28,511 nt of DNA from an uncultured Faecalibacterium sp. (GCA_900772565.1 CAAHET010000054.1:1-28511), one strand, 5' to 3'. Positions 15,314 through 22,622 are shown, counted from the first letter of the stretch. Program-made: numbers and translations. The notes: a model not told the origin generated them from the letters alone.

Positions 15314-16972
15314 ATGGCTGATAAAAATTTTTTGACAGATATCATCGACGCCGACCTTGCCGAGGGCAAGGTGCAGCAGATCCACACCCGCTTCCCGCCG
15401 GAGCCCAACGGCTATCTGCATATCGGCAGCGCCAAGGCCATTTATATCAACTGGTCCATTGCCAACCAGTACGGCGGCAAATTCAACCTGCGTCTGGACG
15501 ACACCAACCCTGCCCGCGAAGGCGAGGAGTATGTCAACAGCATCATCGAAGATCTGCACTGGCTGGGTGCCGACCCCAACGGCGGCATCTTCTACGGCAG
15601 CGATTACTTTGATAAGTGCTATGAGTACGCCGAAAAGCTTATCACCGAGGGCAAGGCTTATGTGGACGACCTGACCCGCGAGGAGATGCGCGAGTACCGC
15701 GGCTCCGACGCCGGCAAGCCCTCCCGCCCGTCCCCGTGGCGCGACCGCAGCCCGGAGGAGAACCTCGACCTGTTCCGCCGGATGCGTGCCGGTGAGTTCA
15801 AGGAGGGCGAAAAGACCCTGCGTGCCAAGATCGATCTGGCAAGCCCCAATATGAATATGCGTGACCCGGCCATCTACCGCATCAAGTACGCCGAGCATCA
15901 CCGTCAGGGCAGCAAGTGGTGCATCTACCCCATGTACGACTTCGCCCACCCCATTCAGGACGCCATCGAAGGCATCACCCACAGCATGTGCAGTCTGGAG
16001 TTCGAGAACCATCGCCCGCTGTACAACTGGGTCATTGAGAACATCTTCGGTGCCGAGTTCCCCAAGCAGCGCGAGTTCGCCCGCCTGAACATGACCAACA
16101 CGGTCATGAGCAAGCGCTACCTGCGCGAGCTGGTGGAGATGGGCATCGTGGACGGCTGGGACGATCCCCGTATGCCCACCCTGTGCGGTCTGCGCCGCCG
16201 CGGCTACACCCCCACCTCCATCTTCACTTTCGTGCGGGAGGCCGGTATCTCCAAGTCTGACAACCTGATCGATATGCGCCAGCTGGAAGCCTGCATCCGC
16301 AGCGAGCTGGATCTGACCGCACAGCGCCGCATTGCCGTGCTGGAGCCGGTCAAGCTGGTGGTGGACAACTACCCCGCCGACAAGACCGAGTACTTTGACG
16401 TAGCCAACAACCCCAACCGTGAAGCCAACGATACCACCACCCGCAAGGTCGCCTTTACCCGTGAGCTGTGGATCGACGCCGAGGACTTTGCCGAGGTGCC
16501 GCCTCCCAAGTTCAAGCGCCTGACCGTGAACGGTGAGGTGCGTCTGATGGGTGCTTATATCGTCAAGTGCACCGGCGTGGACAAGAACGCCGATGGCAGC
16601 ATTGCCGCCATCCACTGCACCGCCGACCTCGAGACCGGCAACGGCAACCCCGCCGACGGCCGCAAGGTCAAGGGCACCATCCACTGGGTAAGCGCTGCGC
16701 ACTGCGTGGACGCCGAGGTGCGTCTGTACGACAAGCTGTTCACCGAAGCCAACATGAACGGCATCCCCGAGGGCAGCGATTACAAAGACTACCTGAACCC
16801 GGAAAGCGTTACCGTACGCACCGGCTGCAAGCTGGAAGAGAGCCTGAAGGACGCAAAGCCCGGCGAAAAGTTCCAGTTCGTGCGCACCGGCTTCTTTACC
16901 CCGGACAGCAAGAACCCCGGCGTGTACAACCGTGTGGTCACCCTGCGTGACAGCTTCAAGCCCGCAAAATAA
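15314..16972 (+). CDS. glnS: Glutaminyl-tRNA synthetase
   Basis: A 552-residue class I synthetase that charges tRNA-Gln directly. It has the HIGH motif as HIGS (36-39, in PPEPNGYLHIGSAKA), DDTNP in the Gln/Glu-binding block, and the KMSKS loop as VMSKR (264-268), the form usual for GlnRS. The C-terminal anticodon-binding beta-barrels begin near RIAVLEPVKLVVDNYP. The ATG at 15314 follows GGGGG; an in-frame ATG at 15287 extends nine residues without family support. Many Firmicutes lack GlnRS and use GatCAB amidation, so its presence marks a lineage that acquired it. It has its own promoter, and a small flavoprotein gene follows 27 bases on. Confidence 0.96.
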   Translation: MADKNFLTDIIDADLAEGKVQQIHTRFPPEPNGYLHIGSAKAIYINWSIANQYGGKFNLRLDDTNPAREGEEYVNSIIEDLHWLGADPNGGIFYGSDYFDKCYEYAEKLITEGKAYVDDLTREEMREYRGSDAGKPSRPSPWRDRSPEENLDLFRRMRAGEFKEGEKTLRAKIDLASPNMNMRDPAIYRIKYAEHHRQGSKWCIYPMYDFAHPIQDAIEGITHSMCSLEFENHRPLYNWVIENIFGAEFPKQREFARLNMTNTVMSKRYLRELVEMGIVDGWDDPRMPTLCGLRRRGYTPTSIFTFVREAGISKSDNLIDMRQLEACIRSELDLTAQRRIAVLEPVKLVVDNYPADKTEYFDVANNPNREANDTTTRKVAFTRELWIDAEDFAEVPPPKFKRLTVNGEVRLMGAYIVKCTGVDKNADGSIAAIHCTADLETGNGNPADGRKVKGTIHWVSAAHCVDAEVRLYDKLFTEANMNGIPEGSDYKDYLNPESVTVRTGCKLEESLKDAKPGEKFQFVRTGFFTPDSKNPGVYNRVVTLRDSFKPAK

Positions 16973-16999
16973 TCACCCGCAAGGAGAAGATACCATACC

Positions 17000-17389
17000 A
17001 TGACCGCAAAAATGACCCGTAATATCCTGCTCATGCTGGTGGCCACCGTGCTGATGGGCATTGTGCTGAACCTGTATATCCACAACACCGGCACCGTACC
17101 CGCTGCCGACAACGCCGCTCCCCTGACCGACGGCAGCTACACCTCTGCTGCACAGGGCTGCATGGGCGAGGTGACTGTCACAGTCACCGTGACCGGCGGC
17201 AAGGTGACCGCCGTGCAGGTGGACGCTTCTGCCGAGACCCCGGAGCTGGGCGGCAAAGCCGCTGAGACGCTTTCTGCGCAGCTGACACAGACCGGCTCCA
17301 CCGCCGGTGTGGACGCTGTAACCGGTGCCACCATGACTAGCGAGGCCATCTTTACCGCCATGGACGCCTGCCTTGCACAGGCGCAGTGA
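17000..17389 (+). CDS. Small membrane-anchored FMN-binding domain protein
   Basis: A 129-residue protein with a single N-terminal membrane helix (about 7-27, NILLMLVATVLMGIVLNLYI) and an exported FMN_bind domain (about 43-128). The motif DAVTGATMTS (105-114) matches the site at which ApbE attaches FMN covalently to a threonine, probably Thr111. Such domains occur in RnfG/NqrC and in extracellular electron-transfer flavoproteins. This one is a single minimal domain. AAGGAG lies 13 bases before the ATG and the gene is 27 bases after glnS, so it is probably co-transcribed and ends at the terminator at 17458. A redox role at the cell surface is inferred; no partner oxidoreductase is nearby. Confidence 0.82.
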   Translation: MTAKMTRNILLMLVATVLMGIVLNLYIHNTGTVPAADNAAPLTDGSYTSAAQGCMGEVTVTVTVTGGKVTAVQVDASAETPELGGKAAETLSAQLTQTGSTAGVDAVTGATMTSEAIFTAMDACLAQAQ

Positions 17390-17457
17390 TGTTGTAAAAT
17401 TGATATGTACCCCGTTTTCTGGATACCAGTTCAAAATTGAATCCTCAGGCTTTCATC

Positions 17458-17500
17458 ATGGATGCTTCCCCGAACTTAAAGGGAGGCATCCATTTTGTTT
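17458..17500 (+). terminator. Intrinsic terminator after the FMN-binding protein gene
   Basis: ATGGATGC.TCCC pairs with GGGA.GCATCCAT around a short loop, followed by TTTTGTTT. It ends the glnS transcript. Confidence 0.85.
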
Positions 17501-17732
17501 TACTCACCGATAAAATCTTTATCGATTCCCTCGCCTAGTGAGTGGTTTCAGATTCTTATTTATTGCACCTGCTTGCTGCAAGTAACAGAACAATAAATCG
17601 AATAAAAATCTGATACATGTCCCTGCCGCCGCTTTCACTTTTCCAGCGCATTCCTTTGACATAGTTAGACACAATTGCTTATTTGTAATCAGTTCCTTGA
17701 AATCGCAAACTCTCTTTCGGCTTACAAGACAC
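17501..17732. other. AT-rich stretch without recognisable gene
   Basis: Base composition drops well below that of the flanking genes. A minus-strand open frame of about 80 codons (17764-17519) is rich in Lys, Cys and Leu. It has no convincing start signal, reads across the neighbouring hairpin and resembles no family I know. I see no RNA gene or insertion-sequence ends. Confidence 0.4.
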
Positions 17733-17780
17733 AAAAGGCTCTTAGCCTCCATTCCAGAAGCCAAGAGCCTTTTCCCTACT
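17733..17780 (-). terminator. Bidirectional intrinsic terminator
   Basis: AAAAGGCTCTT pairs with AAGAGCCTTTT (17733-17773), with an inner AGCC/GGCT-type stem. Both strands end in T-rich tails. On the minus strand it would end the gpsA transcript. Confidence 0.8.
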
Positions 17781-17791
17781 TTTTATGCTAT

Positions 17792-17977
17792 TCAGGTTTT
17801 ATTTCCGGGGAGACTTGATTGCAGGTGCCAAAACTGCATGACGTTCGGATGAACAAAGTCGCGCTCTTTATAGCAATTTTCTAAAATAAGGCGAATATCC
17901 GCAGGAATGGAACCAGCCTGAGCAGTCAGAAGGAGAAACAATCTGAAAAGCACGTTAGATTGCATCAGGAAGAGCAT
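17792..17977 (-). CDS. Small hypothetical ORF downstream of gpsA
   Basis: An open frame of 61 codons that starts 14 bases after the gpsA stop, with AAGGA six bases before the ATG, and ends just before the terminator at 17733. This layout suits a real last gene of the gpsA transcript. The sequence (LFRLFLLLTAQAGSIPADIRLILENCYKERDFVHPN) has a short hydrophobic N-terminus and a polar remainder. I do not recognise the family. The GC content is well below that of gpsA, so it may instead be the tail of a decayed, transferred gene. Confidence 0.35.
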   Translation of the reverse strand: MLFLMQSNVLFRLFLLLTAQAGSIPADIRLILENCYKERDFVHPNVMQFWHLQSSLPGNKT

Positions 17978-17991
17978 CGAGTGTCCTTGCC

Positions 17992-19026
17992 TTACTCGCT
18001 CTCATAGCCCTGCGGCATCTCGCTCTTACGGTCGCGGGACATCAGGTTGCGCAGCGCGTCGCTGGCGCTCATGCCCTCCTTGACGATGGCGTTCACCGTC
18101 TGGGCGATGGGCATTTCCACATGGTACTTCTCGGCCAGTTCCATGGCGGCGGGCAGAGCATTGATGCCCTCCACCACCATGCCGACTTCCTTCACGGCCT
18201 GCTCCGGGCTTTCGCCCTTGCCGATCAGGATACCGGCACGGTTGTTGCGGCTGTGCATACTGGTGGCGGTGACGATCAGGTCACCGATGCCTGCCAGACC
18301 CGCAAAGGTCTGGACATTGCAGCCCATCGCCACGCCCAGCCGGGCGATCTCGGCAATGCCGCGGGTGATCAGGGCGGCGCGGGCGTTATCGCCGTAGCCA
18401 AGGCCGGTGGAGATGCCAACGCCCAGCGCGATGACGTTCTTCATGGCACCGCTCAGCTCCACGCCCTTGATATCAGAGTTGGTGTACACGCGCATACAGG
18501 TGTTGCTGAACACCTCCTGCACCACCTCGGCAGCTTCCATATCCGGGCTGGCGGAAACGATGGTGGTGGGCAGATCCAGCGCCACCTCCTCGGCGTGGGT
18601 GGGGCCACTGAGCGCCACCAGACGCACCGCCCGGGGGCCGTTCTCGTGGCTCAGCTCGTCGGCAAGGATCTCGGTCATGGTATATAGGGTATCGGGCTCA
18701 ATGCCCTTTGCCACGTCCACGATGATCTGGCCGGAGCGGATATAGGGCCGCGCCTTGGCCGCCGTGGAGCGCACGAACACCGACGGCACTGCAAACAGCA
18801 GCACGTCCTTGCCGGTGCACACTTCCTCTATGCTTTTGGTAAAACGCAGCTCCTGCGGGATGACCATCCCCGGCAGATTAGGGTGTACCCGGGTGGTGGA
18901 AAGGTTGTCCACCTCGGCTTCAATAGCCGACCACACCTGCACATCGTTGCCGCTGACGGTCAGCATCCGTGCCAGAGCCATGCCCCAGGTGCCTGCACCC
19001 AGAACACCAATACTAAACTTTTTCAC
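17992..19026 (-). CDS. gpsA: NAD(P)-dependent glycerol-3-phosphate dehydrogenase
   Basis: A 344-residue cytoplasmic enzyme reducing dihydroxyacetone phosphate to sn-glycerol-3-phosphate for phospholipid synthesis. The Rossmann GxGxxG reads GVLGAGTWGMALA (residues about 7-19). ALSGPTHAEEVALDLPT is the substrate/NAD block. GAMKNVIALGVGISTGLGYGDNARAALITRG carries the catalytic lysine of the family. GLAGIGDLIVTATSMHSRNNRAG is the usual C-terminal motif. I chose the GTG at 19026 (VKKFSIGV) because GGAGG sits eight bases upstream and the Rossmann strand follows at once. The ATG at 19071 would add 15 non-conserved residues. Confidence 0.95.
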   Translation of the reverse strand: MKKFSIGVLGAGTWGMALARMLTVSGNDVQVWSAIEAEVDNLSTTRVHPNLPGMVIPQELRFTKSIEEVCTGKDVLLFAVPSVFVRSTAAKARPYIRSGQIIVDVAKGIEPDTLYTMTEILADELSHENGPRAVRLVALSGPTHAEEVALDLPTTIVSASPDMEAAEVVQEVFSNTCMRVYTNSDIKGVELSGAMKNVIALGVGISTGLGYGDNARAALITRGIAEIARLGVAMGCNVQTFAGLAGIGDLIVTATSMHSRNNRAGILIGKGESPEQAVKEVGMVVEGINALPAAMELAEKYHVEMPIAQTVNAIVKEGMSASDALRNLMSRDRKSEMPQGYESE

Positions 19027-19127
19027 GTTCGTATCCTCCGTGTCTGCACCGGGCAGAGGGAAAGCCCCCATCCGGTGGATTTGCGCCGCGCCGGGCCATA
19101 AGCCCGCAGCCGCGCACTGTTATGTTC

Positions 19128-19156
19128 ATTGTACACGAAAGCGCCCACAGCGTCAA
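19128..19156 (-). promoter_or_regulatory. Predicted sigma-A promoter of gpsA
   Basis: TTGACG and TACAAT on the minus strand with a 17-base spacer; the leader to the GTG start is about 95 bases. Confidence 0.75.
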
Positions 19157-19218
19157 GCATCTGCCGCATTGCACAATTATTTAACAAGTTTATGCAATTT
19201 TTCGGTCACATCACACGT

Positions 19219-19228
19219 TTTGTACAAA
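19219..19228. repeat. TTTGTACAAA palindrome in the gpsA/ABC divergent region
   Basis: A perfect 10-bp palindrome about five bases upstream of the first predicted plus-strand -35 box. The same 10-mer, with matching flank GTTTTGTACAAA, recurs at 26170-26179 upstream of the HPr gene. It could be an operator or chance. Confidence 0.3.
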
Positions 19229-19232
19229 CCGT

Positions 19233-19261
19233 TTGCGCTGCGGGGCATTTCATGCTATTAT
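19233..19261 (+). promoter_or_regulatory. Predicted upstream promoter of the amino-acid ABC operon
   Basis: TTGCGC and TATTAT separated by 17 bases, divergent from the gpsA promoter. A second, better promoter lies 70 bases downstream, so this one is less certain. Confidence 0.45.
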
Positions 19262-19302
19262 AGTATTCTGGTAGGTTTTGTAGGGATTTGTGACCGGGTC
19301 TC

Positions 19303-19333
19303 TTGACTTTGACCCTACTTTAAGGTATATACT
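19303..19333 (+). promoter_or_regulatory. Predicted proximal promoter of the amino-acid ABC operon
   Basis: TTGACT and TATATA with a 17-base spacer (or TATACT with 19). Overlapping GGGTC/GACCC and GTAGGG/CCCTAC inverted repeats at 19280-19318 flank the -35 box and could be regulatory. Confidence 0.55.
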
Positions 19334-19339
19334 GCTTTG

Positions 19340-19373
19340 GTCGGCAAAAGCTTTGCCGACTTGTGCATTTTTT
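19340..19373 (+). other. Leader hairpin followed by T-tract upstream of the amino-acid ABC permease gene
   Basis: GTCGGCAAA and TTTGCCGAC form a perfect 9-bp stem with a three-base loop, followed after eight bases by TTTTTT (19368-19373). It sits between the promoter and the Shine-Dalgarno GAGGAAA, so it could attenuate transcription. I do not recognise a known riboswitch class. Confidence 0.5.
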
Positions 19374-19391
19374 AGCTTTGAGGAAAAACCG

Positions 19392-20075
19392 ATGTTTGAA
19401 GCACTTTTATCTAACCGCACGGTCGGCGTGCTGGTGGAGGCGCTGCCCCGCATCCTGACGGCAGGCCTGACCATGACCATTCCGCTGACCCTTCTCTCCT
19501 TCTTTTTTGCCATGATCATCGCGGTGGCGGTGGCGCTGGTGCAGTACGCCAATGTGCCGGTGCTGCGGCAGATCGCCCGGTTCTACATCTGGGTCATCCG
19601 GGGCACCCCGCTGCTGGTGCAACTGTTCATCATCTTTTACGGTCTGCCCAGCGTGGGCATCATGCTGGATGCCTTTCCGGCGGCGGTCATCGCCTTTGCC
19701 TTCAACGAGGGTGCCTACTGCGCCGAGACCATGCGCGGTGCGCTGGAAAGCGTGCCGCAGGGGCAGCTGGAAGCCGGGTACTGCGTGGGCATGAGCTGGT
19801 GGCAAATCATGCGCCGCATCGTGCTGCCGCAGGCGCTCCGCACCGCCGTGCCTGCATTGTCCAACTCCCTCATCGGCATGATCAAGGACACCTCGCTGGC
19901 GTCCAATATCACGGTGGCAGAGCTGTTCATGGCCGGACAGCGGGTAGCCGCCCGCACCTACATCTTCCTGCCCATCTACTGCGAGGTGGCTGTGGTGTAT
20001 CTGCTGTTCTGTACCGTCATCACCAAGCTGCAGGCGCTGCTGGAACGTCAGCTCAACGCCCGCGGCTTCCAGTAA
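19392..20075 (+). CDS. Polar amino-acid ABC transporter permease (HisM/GlnP type)
   Basis: A 227-residue inner-membrane permease of the polar amino-acid family. It begins with the conserved periplasmic/TM1 pattern and has VIRGTPLLVQLFIIFYGLP. The ATPase-docking EAA loop is QLEAGYCVGMSWWQIMRRIVLPQALRTAVPAL, and it is followed by IKDTSLASNITVAELF. The ATG at 19392 has GAGGAAA upstream; an open extension to 19290 would span the leader hairpin and is rejected. As the only permease gene in the operon it presumably acts as a homodimer. The next gene starts 18 bases on. Confidence 0.93.
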   Translation: MFEALLSNRTVGVLVEALPRILTAGLTMTIPLTLLSFFFAMIIAVAVALVQYANVPVLRQIARFYIWVIRGTPLLVQLFIIFYGLPSVGIMLDAFPAAVIAFAFNEGAYCAETMRGALESVPQGQLEAGYCVGMSWWQIMRRIVLPQALRTAVPALSNSLIGMIKDTSLASNITVAELFMAGQRVAARTYIFLPIYCEVAVVYLLFCTVITKLQALLERQLNARGFQ

Positions 20076-20093
20076 AAGGGAGGGTGCGCACCT

Positions 20094-20894
20094 ATGGCTA
20101 TGCTTGAGATCCGCAATGTGCAAAAAACCTTCCGCACCTACGCAAAACCCGGCCTTTTCCACCGCCCCGGTGCGCGGAAGGCCGCCAGCGAGCTGCCCGT
20201 GCTGCGCGGCGTAGACCTGACCGTGGAAAAGGGCGATGTGGTGGCCATTCTGGGGCCGTCCGGCTCCGGCAAGACTACCCTGCTGCGCTGTTTGAACTTT
20301 CTGGAAACTGCCGATGCCGGGCAGCTGGTGTTTGATGGCGAAAGCTTTGACCTTGCCCATTCCAGCCGCGCCGACATTGCGCGGCTGCGCAAAAAGACGG
20401 CCTTTGTGTTCCAGAACTACAACCTGTTCCGCAACAAGACCGCCCTGCAGAACGTGACCGAGGGGCTCATTGTGGCGCGTAAGCTGCCCAAGGAGCAGGC
20501 GGATGCCATCGGCATGAAGATGCTTGCCAAGGTAGGCCTTGCCGACCGCGCCGACTACTACCCCCGCCAGCTTTCCGGCGGGCAGCAGCAGCGGGTGGCC
20601 ATCGCCCGCGCCCTTGCCGCCGACCCGGAGATCATTTACTTTGACGAGCCCACCAGCGCCCTTGACCCGGAGCTGACCGGCGAGGTGCTCAGCGTGATGC
20701 GGCAGCTGGCCGAGGAGGGCATGACCATGCTGGTGGTCACCCACGAGATGGGTTTTGCCCGCAACGTTTCCTCCAAGACTGTGTTCATGGAAAACGGCGT
20801 GGTGGTGGAGCAGGCACCCTCCCAGCAGTTCTTTGCATCCCCCAAGGAGGAGCGCACCCGGGCCTTCCTGCGCAGGATCGCTCACACGGAATAA
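20094..20894 (+). CDS. Polar amino-acid ABC transporter ATP-binding protein (GlnQ/HisP type)
   Basis: A 266-residue ATPase with Walker A GPSGSGKTT (54-62), Q-loop FQNYNLF, signature LSGGQQQRVAIARAL (from 160), Walker B IIYFDEPTSALDP (Asp184, Glu185) and switch His217 in THEMGF. EPTSALDPELTGEVL is typical of amino-acid importers. About 20 residues (TYAKPGLFHRPGARKAASELP) are inserted between the first strand and the ABC core, an extension seen in some GlnQ relatives. It powers the preceding permease. AGGGAGG lies just upstream of the ATG. Confidence 0.94.
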   Translation: MAMLEIRNVQKTFRTYAKPGLFHRPGARKAASELPVLRGVDLTVEKGDVVAILGPSGSGKTTLLRCLNFLETADAGQLVFDGESFDLAHSSRADIARLRKKTAFVFQNYNLFRNKTALQNVTEGLIVARKLPKEQADAIGMKMLAKVGLADRADYYPRQLSGGQQQRVAIARALAADPEIIYFDEPTSALDPELTGEVLSVMRQLAEEGMTMLVVTHEMGFARNVSSKTVFMENGVVVEQAPSQQFFASPKEERTRAFLRRIAHTE

Positions 20895-20941
20895 GCGTGC
20901 CTTCTTTTTGCATTTTTTACGACAGAAAGGAATTTTTACTT

Positions 20942-21769
20942 ATGAAACGCAGAACCTTTATTTCTCTGATGGGCGTTATGGCCGCAGCCGGGGTGCTGTC
21001 CATGACCGGCTGCTCTTCCAAGGACACCGCCGCCAGTACTGCCAGTTCCGCAACGTTGAATAAGCTGGACAGCATCCAGAAGAGCGGCAAGCTGGTGGTA
21101 GCGTTGGAGGGCGCATGGCAGCCCTGGAGCTACCACGATGCCTCCGACACGCTGGTGGGCTACGACGTGGAGGTATCCCGCGCCATTGCCGAAAAGCTGG
21201 GCGTGGAGCCGGAGTATGTGGAAAGCGACTGGGACAGCCTGTTTGCCGGTCTGGACGCAGGCCGCTACGACATGGTGTGCAATGGCGTGGAAGTGACCGA
21301 GGAACGCGCCAAGACCTACGATTTTACCACCCCTTATGGCTACATCCACACTGCACTGGCAGTGCGCAAGGATAACGAGGACATCCACAGCTTTGAGGAC
21401 CTGAAGGGCAAGACCACCGCCAACAGTCTGGCTTCCACCTACATGGAACTGGCCGAAAGCTACGGCGCTACCGTGCAGGGCATCGACACGCTGGAGGAGA
21501 CCATCCAGCTGCTGACCGCGGGCCGCATTGATGCCACCCTGAACGCGGACGTTTCCTTCTACGACTACCTGAACGTCCACCCGGACGCAGACTTCAAGCT
21601 GGTGGCACAGACTGCCGAAGCCTCCCATGTGGCCATCCCGGTGCTCAAGAGCGAGGACACCGCCTATCTGGACGCGCTGAACGCTGCCATTGACGCCCTG
21701 CGCGCCGACGGCACCTTAAAGACCCTGAGCGAAAAGTATTTTGGACAGGATATCTCTTCTGAAAACTGA
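20942..21769 (+). CDS. Amino-acid ABC transporter substrate-binding lipoprotein
   Basis: A 275-residue family 3 solute-binding protein. The signal peptide ends at lipobox SMTGC (Cys24), then comes a short Ser/Ala linker. The binding fold follows: KLVVALEGAWQPWSYHDASDTLVGYDVEVSRAIAEKLGVEPEYVESDWDSLFAGLDAGRYDMVCNGVEVTEERAKTYDFTTPY in typical order, and a C-terminal ALRADGTLKTLSEKYFG. The ATG at 20942 follows AAAGGAA; the open frame back to 20897 has no support. Context suggests uptake of a polar amino acid such as glutamine or cystine. The exact ligand is not readable. Confidence 0.92.
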   Translation: MKRRTFISLMGVMAAAGVLSMTGCSSKDTAASTASSATLNKLDSIQKSGKLVVALEGAWQPWSYHDASDTLVGYDVEVSRAIAEKLGVEPEYVESDWDSLFAGLDAGRYDMVCNGVEVTEERAKTYDFTTPYGYIHTALAVRKDNEDIHSFEDLKGKTTANSLASTYMELAESYGATVQGIDTLEETIQLLTAGRIDATLNADVSFYDYLNVHPDADFKLVAQTAEASHVAIPVLKSEDTAYLDALNAAIDALRADGTLKTLSEKYFGQDISSEN

Positions 21770-21809
21770 GAAGTTTGACCCTCTCAGTCTGCTCACTTCG
21801 TTCGCATCC

Positions 21810-21838
21810 AGCTCCCCCGAAAGGGGGAGCTTTTTTGT
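21810..21838 (+). terminator. Intrinsic terminator after the amino-acid ABC operon
   Basis: AGCTCCCCC pairs with GGGGGAGCT around a four-base loop, followed by TTTTTTGTTG. Just upstream, CCCTCTCAGTC at 21779-21789 matches the head of the hairpin-element family found next, so the terminator may derive from a partial element. Confidence 0.85.
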
Positions 21839-21846
21839 TGGGAACG

Positions 21847-22000
21847 AACTCCCTCAGTCAAAGCCTGACGGCTTTGCCAGCTCCCTCGGAGAGGGAGCCT
21901 CTGGCGCGCCCGCACACTTTGCACTTTAGCCGGAAACTTTCCCGCCATGCCAAAGGCCCCATCCCAGAGGGGGCTGTCGCCGTAGGCGACTGGGGGAGTT
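21847..22000. repeat. Hairpin-rich inverted-repeat element, copy 1
   Basis: A 154-bp element bounded by near-perfect inverted ends AACTCCCTCAGTC and GACTGGGGGAGTT (one mismatch). The 5' arm holds two hairpins (AAAGCC/GGCTTT and GCTCCCTC/GAGGGAGC). The 3' arm holds GTCGCC/GGCGAC. The layout matches copies 2 and 3, with base-pair-preserving differences. No coding frame is present. Confidence 0.75.
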
Positions 22001-22012
22001 TAGCCCGCCAGC

Positions 22013-22220
22013 GCCCTCTCAGTCAAAGCCTACGGCTTTGCCAGCTCTCCCAAAGGGAGAGCCAAGAGCACTGTCGGAAGCCTTCTCATTTCTCCTAATA
22101 CTTTAGTGATAAACTTTACGGCTTGGCTCTCCCTGAGAGGAAAGACTTCCCCCGCTCCGGGGGAAGATGTCACCGCAGGTGACAAAAGGGGGAATCTGGC
22201 GCGGGAGCGCCTGAGAGGGC
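22013..22220. repeat. Hairpin-rich inverted-repeat element, copy 2
   Basis: A 208-bp element with perfect inverted ends GCCCTCTCAG and CTGAGAGGGC. The 5' arm carries AAAGCC/GGCTTT and GCTCTCCC/GGGAGAGC hairpins. The 3' arm carries CTTCCCCC/GGGGGAAG, GTCACC/GGTGAC and GGCGC/GCGCC hairpins. The middle of about 55 bp is not shared with copy 3. It ends ten bases before the padR promoter. Confidence 0.8.
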
Positions 22221-22230
22221 AAATTCCCTA

Positions 22231-22264
22231 TTGACTTATGCAATATTATATGATATATAATATT
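22231..22264 (+). promoter_or_regulatory. padR promoter overlapped by a perfect 23-bp palindrome
   Basis: TTGACT and TATATA are 17 bases apart (TATAAT at 19 is the alternative). A perfect inverted repeat with 10-bp arms AATATTATAT and ATATAATATT around GAT occupies 22242-22264, covering the spacer and -10 box. It is the natural candidate for autorepression by the PadR protein encoded next. Confidence 0.75.
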
Positions 22265-22301
22265 ATAGAAACACACCATACTGAAAGGAGGCTGTTCCCA
22301 C

Positions 22302-22619
22302 ATGAGTTTTCCCATCAGTGCCGCGCTGCTGGATGCCATTGTGCTGTCCGTGGTGGCGCAGGAGCCGGAAGGTACCTACGGCTACAAGATCACCCAACAG
22401 GTCACCCACACGCTGGAGCTAAGCGAATCCACCCTGTACCCGGTGCTGCGCCGGTTACAGAAAGACCAGCTGCTCACGGTCTACGATGCGCCCTTTAATG
22501 GCCGCAACCGCCGCTATTATCAGATCACCTCCGCCGGGCGGGCACAGCTTGCCGCCTACGCGCAGGAGTGGAGCCGCTACCGTTCTTCCATTGACACATT
22601 TTTCAGAGAGGTGGAATGA
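22302..22619 (+). CDS. PadR-family transcriptional regulator
   Basis: A 105-residue winged-helix repressor of the short PadR subfamily (DNA-binding domain plus one dimerisation helix). The family signature is clear: LLDAIVLSVVAQEPEGTYGYKITQQV, then SESTLYPVLRRLQKDQLLTVYD and GRNRRYYQITSAGRAQL. AAAGGAGG lies 11 bases before the ATG. The stop is four bases before the start of the HAAS-domain membrane protein, the usual PadR partner arrangement in Firmicutes. It probably represses its own operon through the palindrome at 22242. Confidence 0.94.
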   Translation: MSFPISAALLDAIVLSVVAQEPEGTYGYKITQQVTHTLELSESTLYPVLRRLQKDQLLTVYDAPFNGRNRRYYQITSAGRAQLAAYAQEWSRYRSSIDTFFREVE

Positions 22620-22622
22620 TCT

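Noticed and set aside
15266..16702. 478-codon minus-strand open frame opposite glnS
   Set aside because: Antisense shadow of glnS; composition and lack of motifs argue against a gene.
17519..17764. 81-codon minus-strand ORF in the AT-rich patch
   Set aside because: It begins inside the bidirectional terminator, has no Shine-Dalgarno I would trust and resembles nothing known.
21779..22220. Possible CRISPR array because of several similar short segments
   Set aside because: The repeats are not evenly spaced, carry multiple internal hairpins, have inverted ends and no unique spacers of constant length; no cas gene is near.
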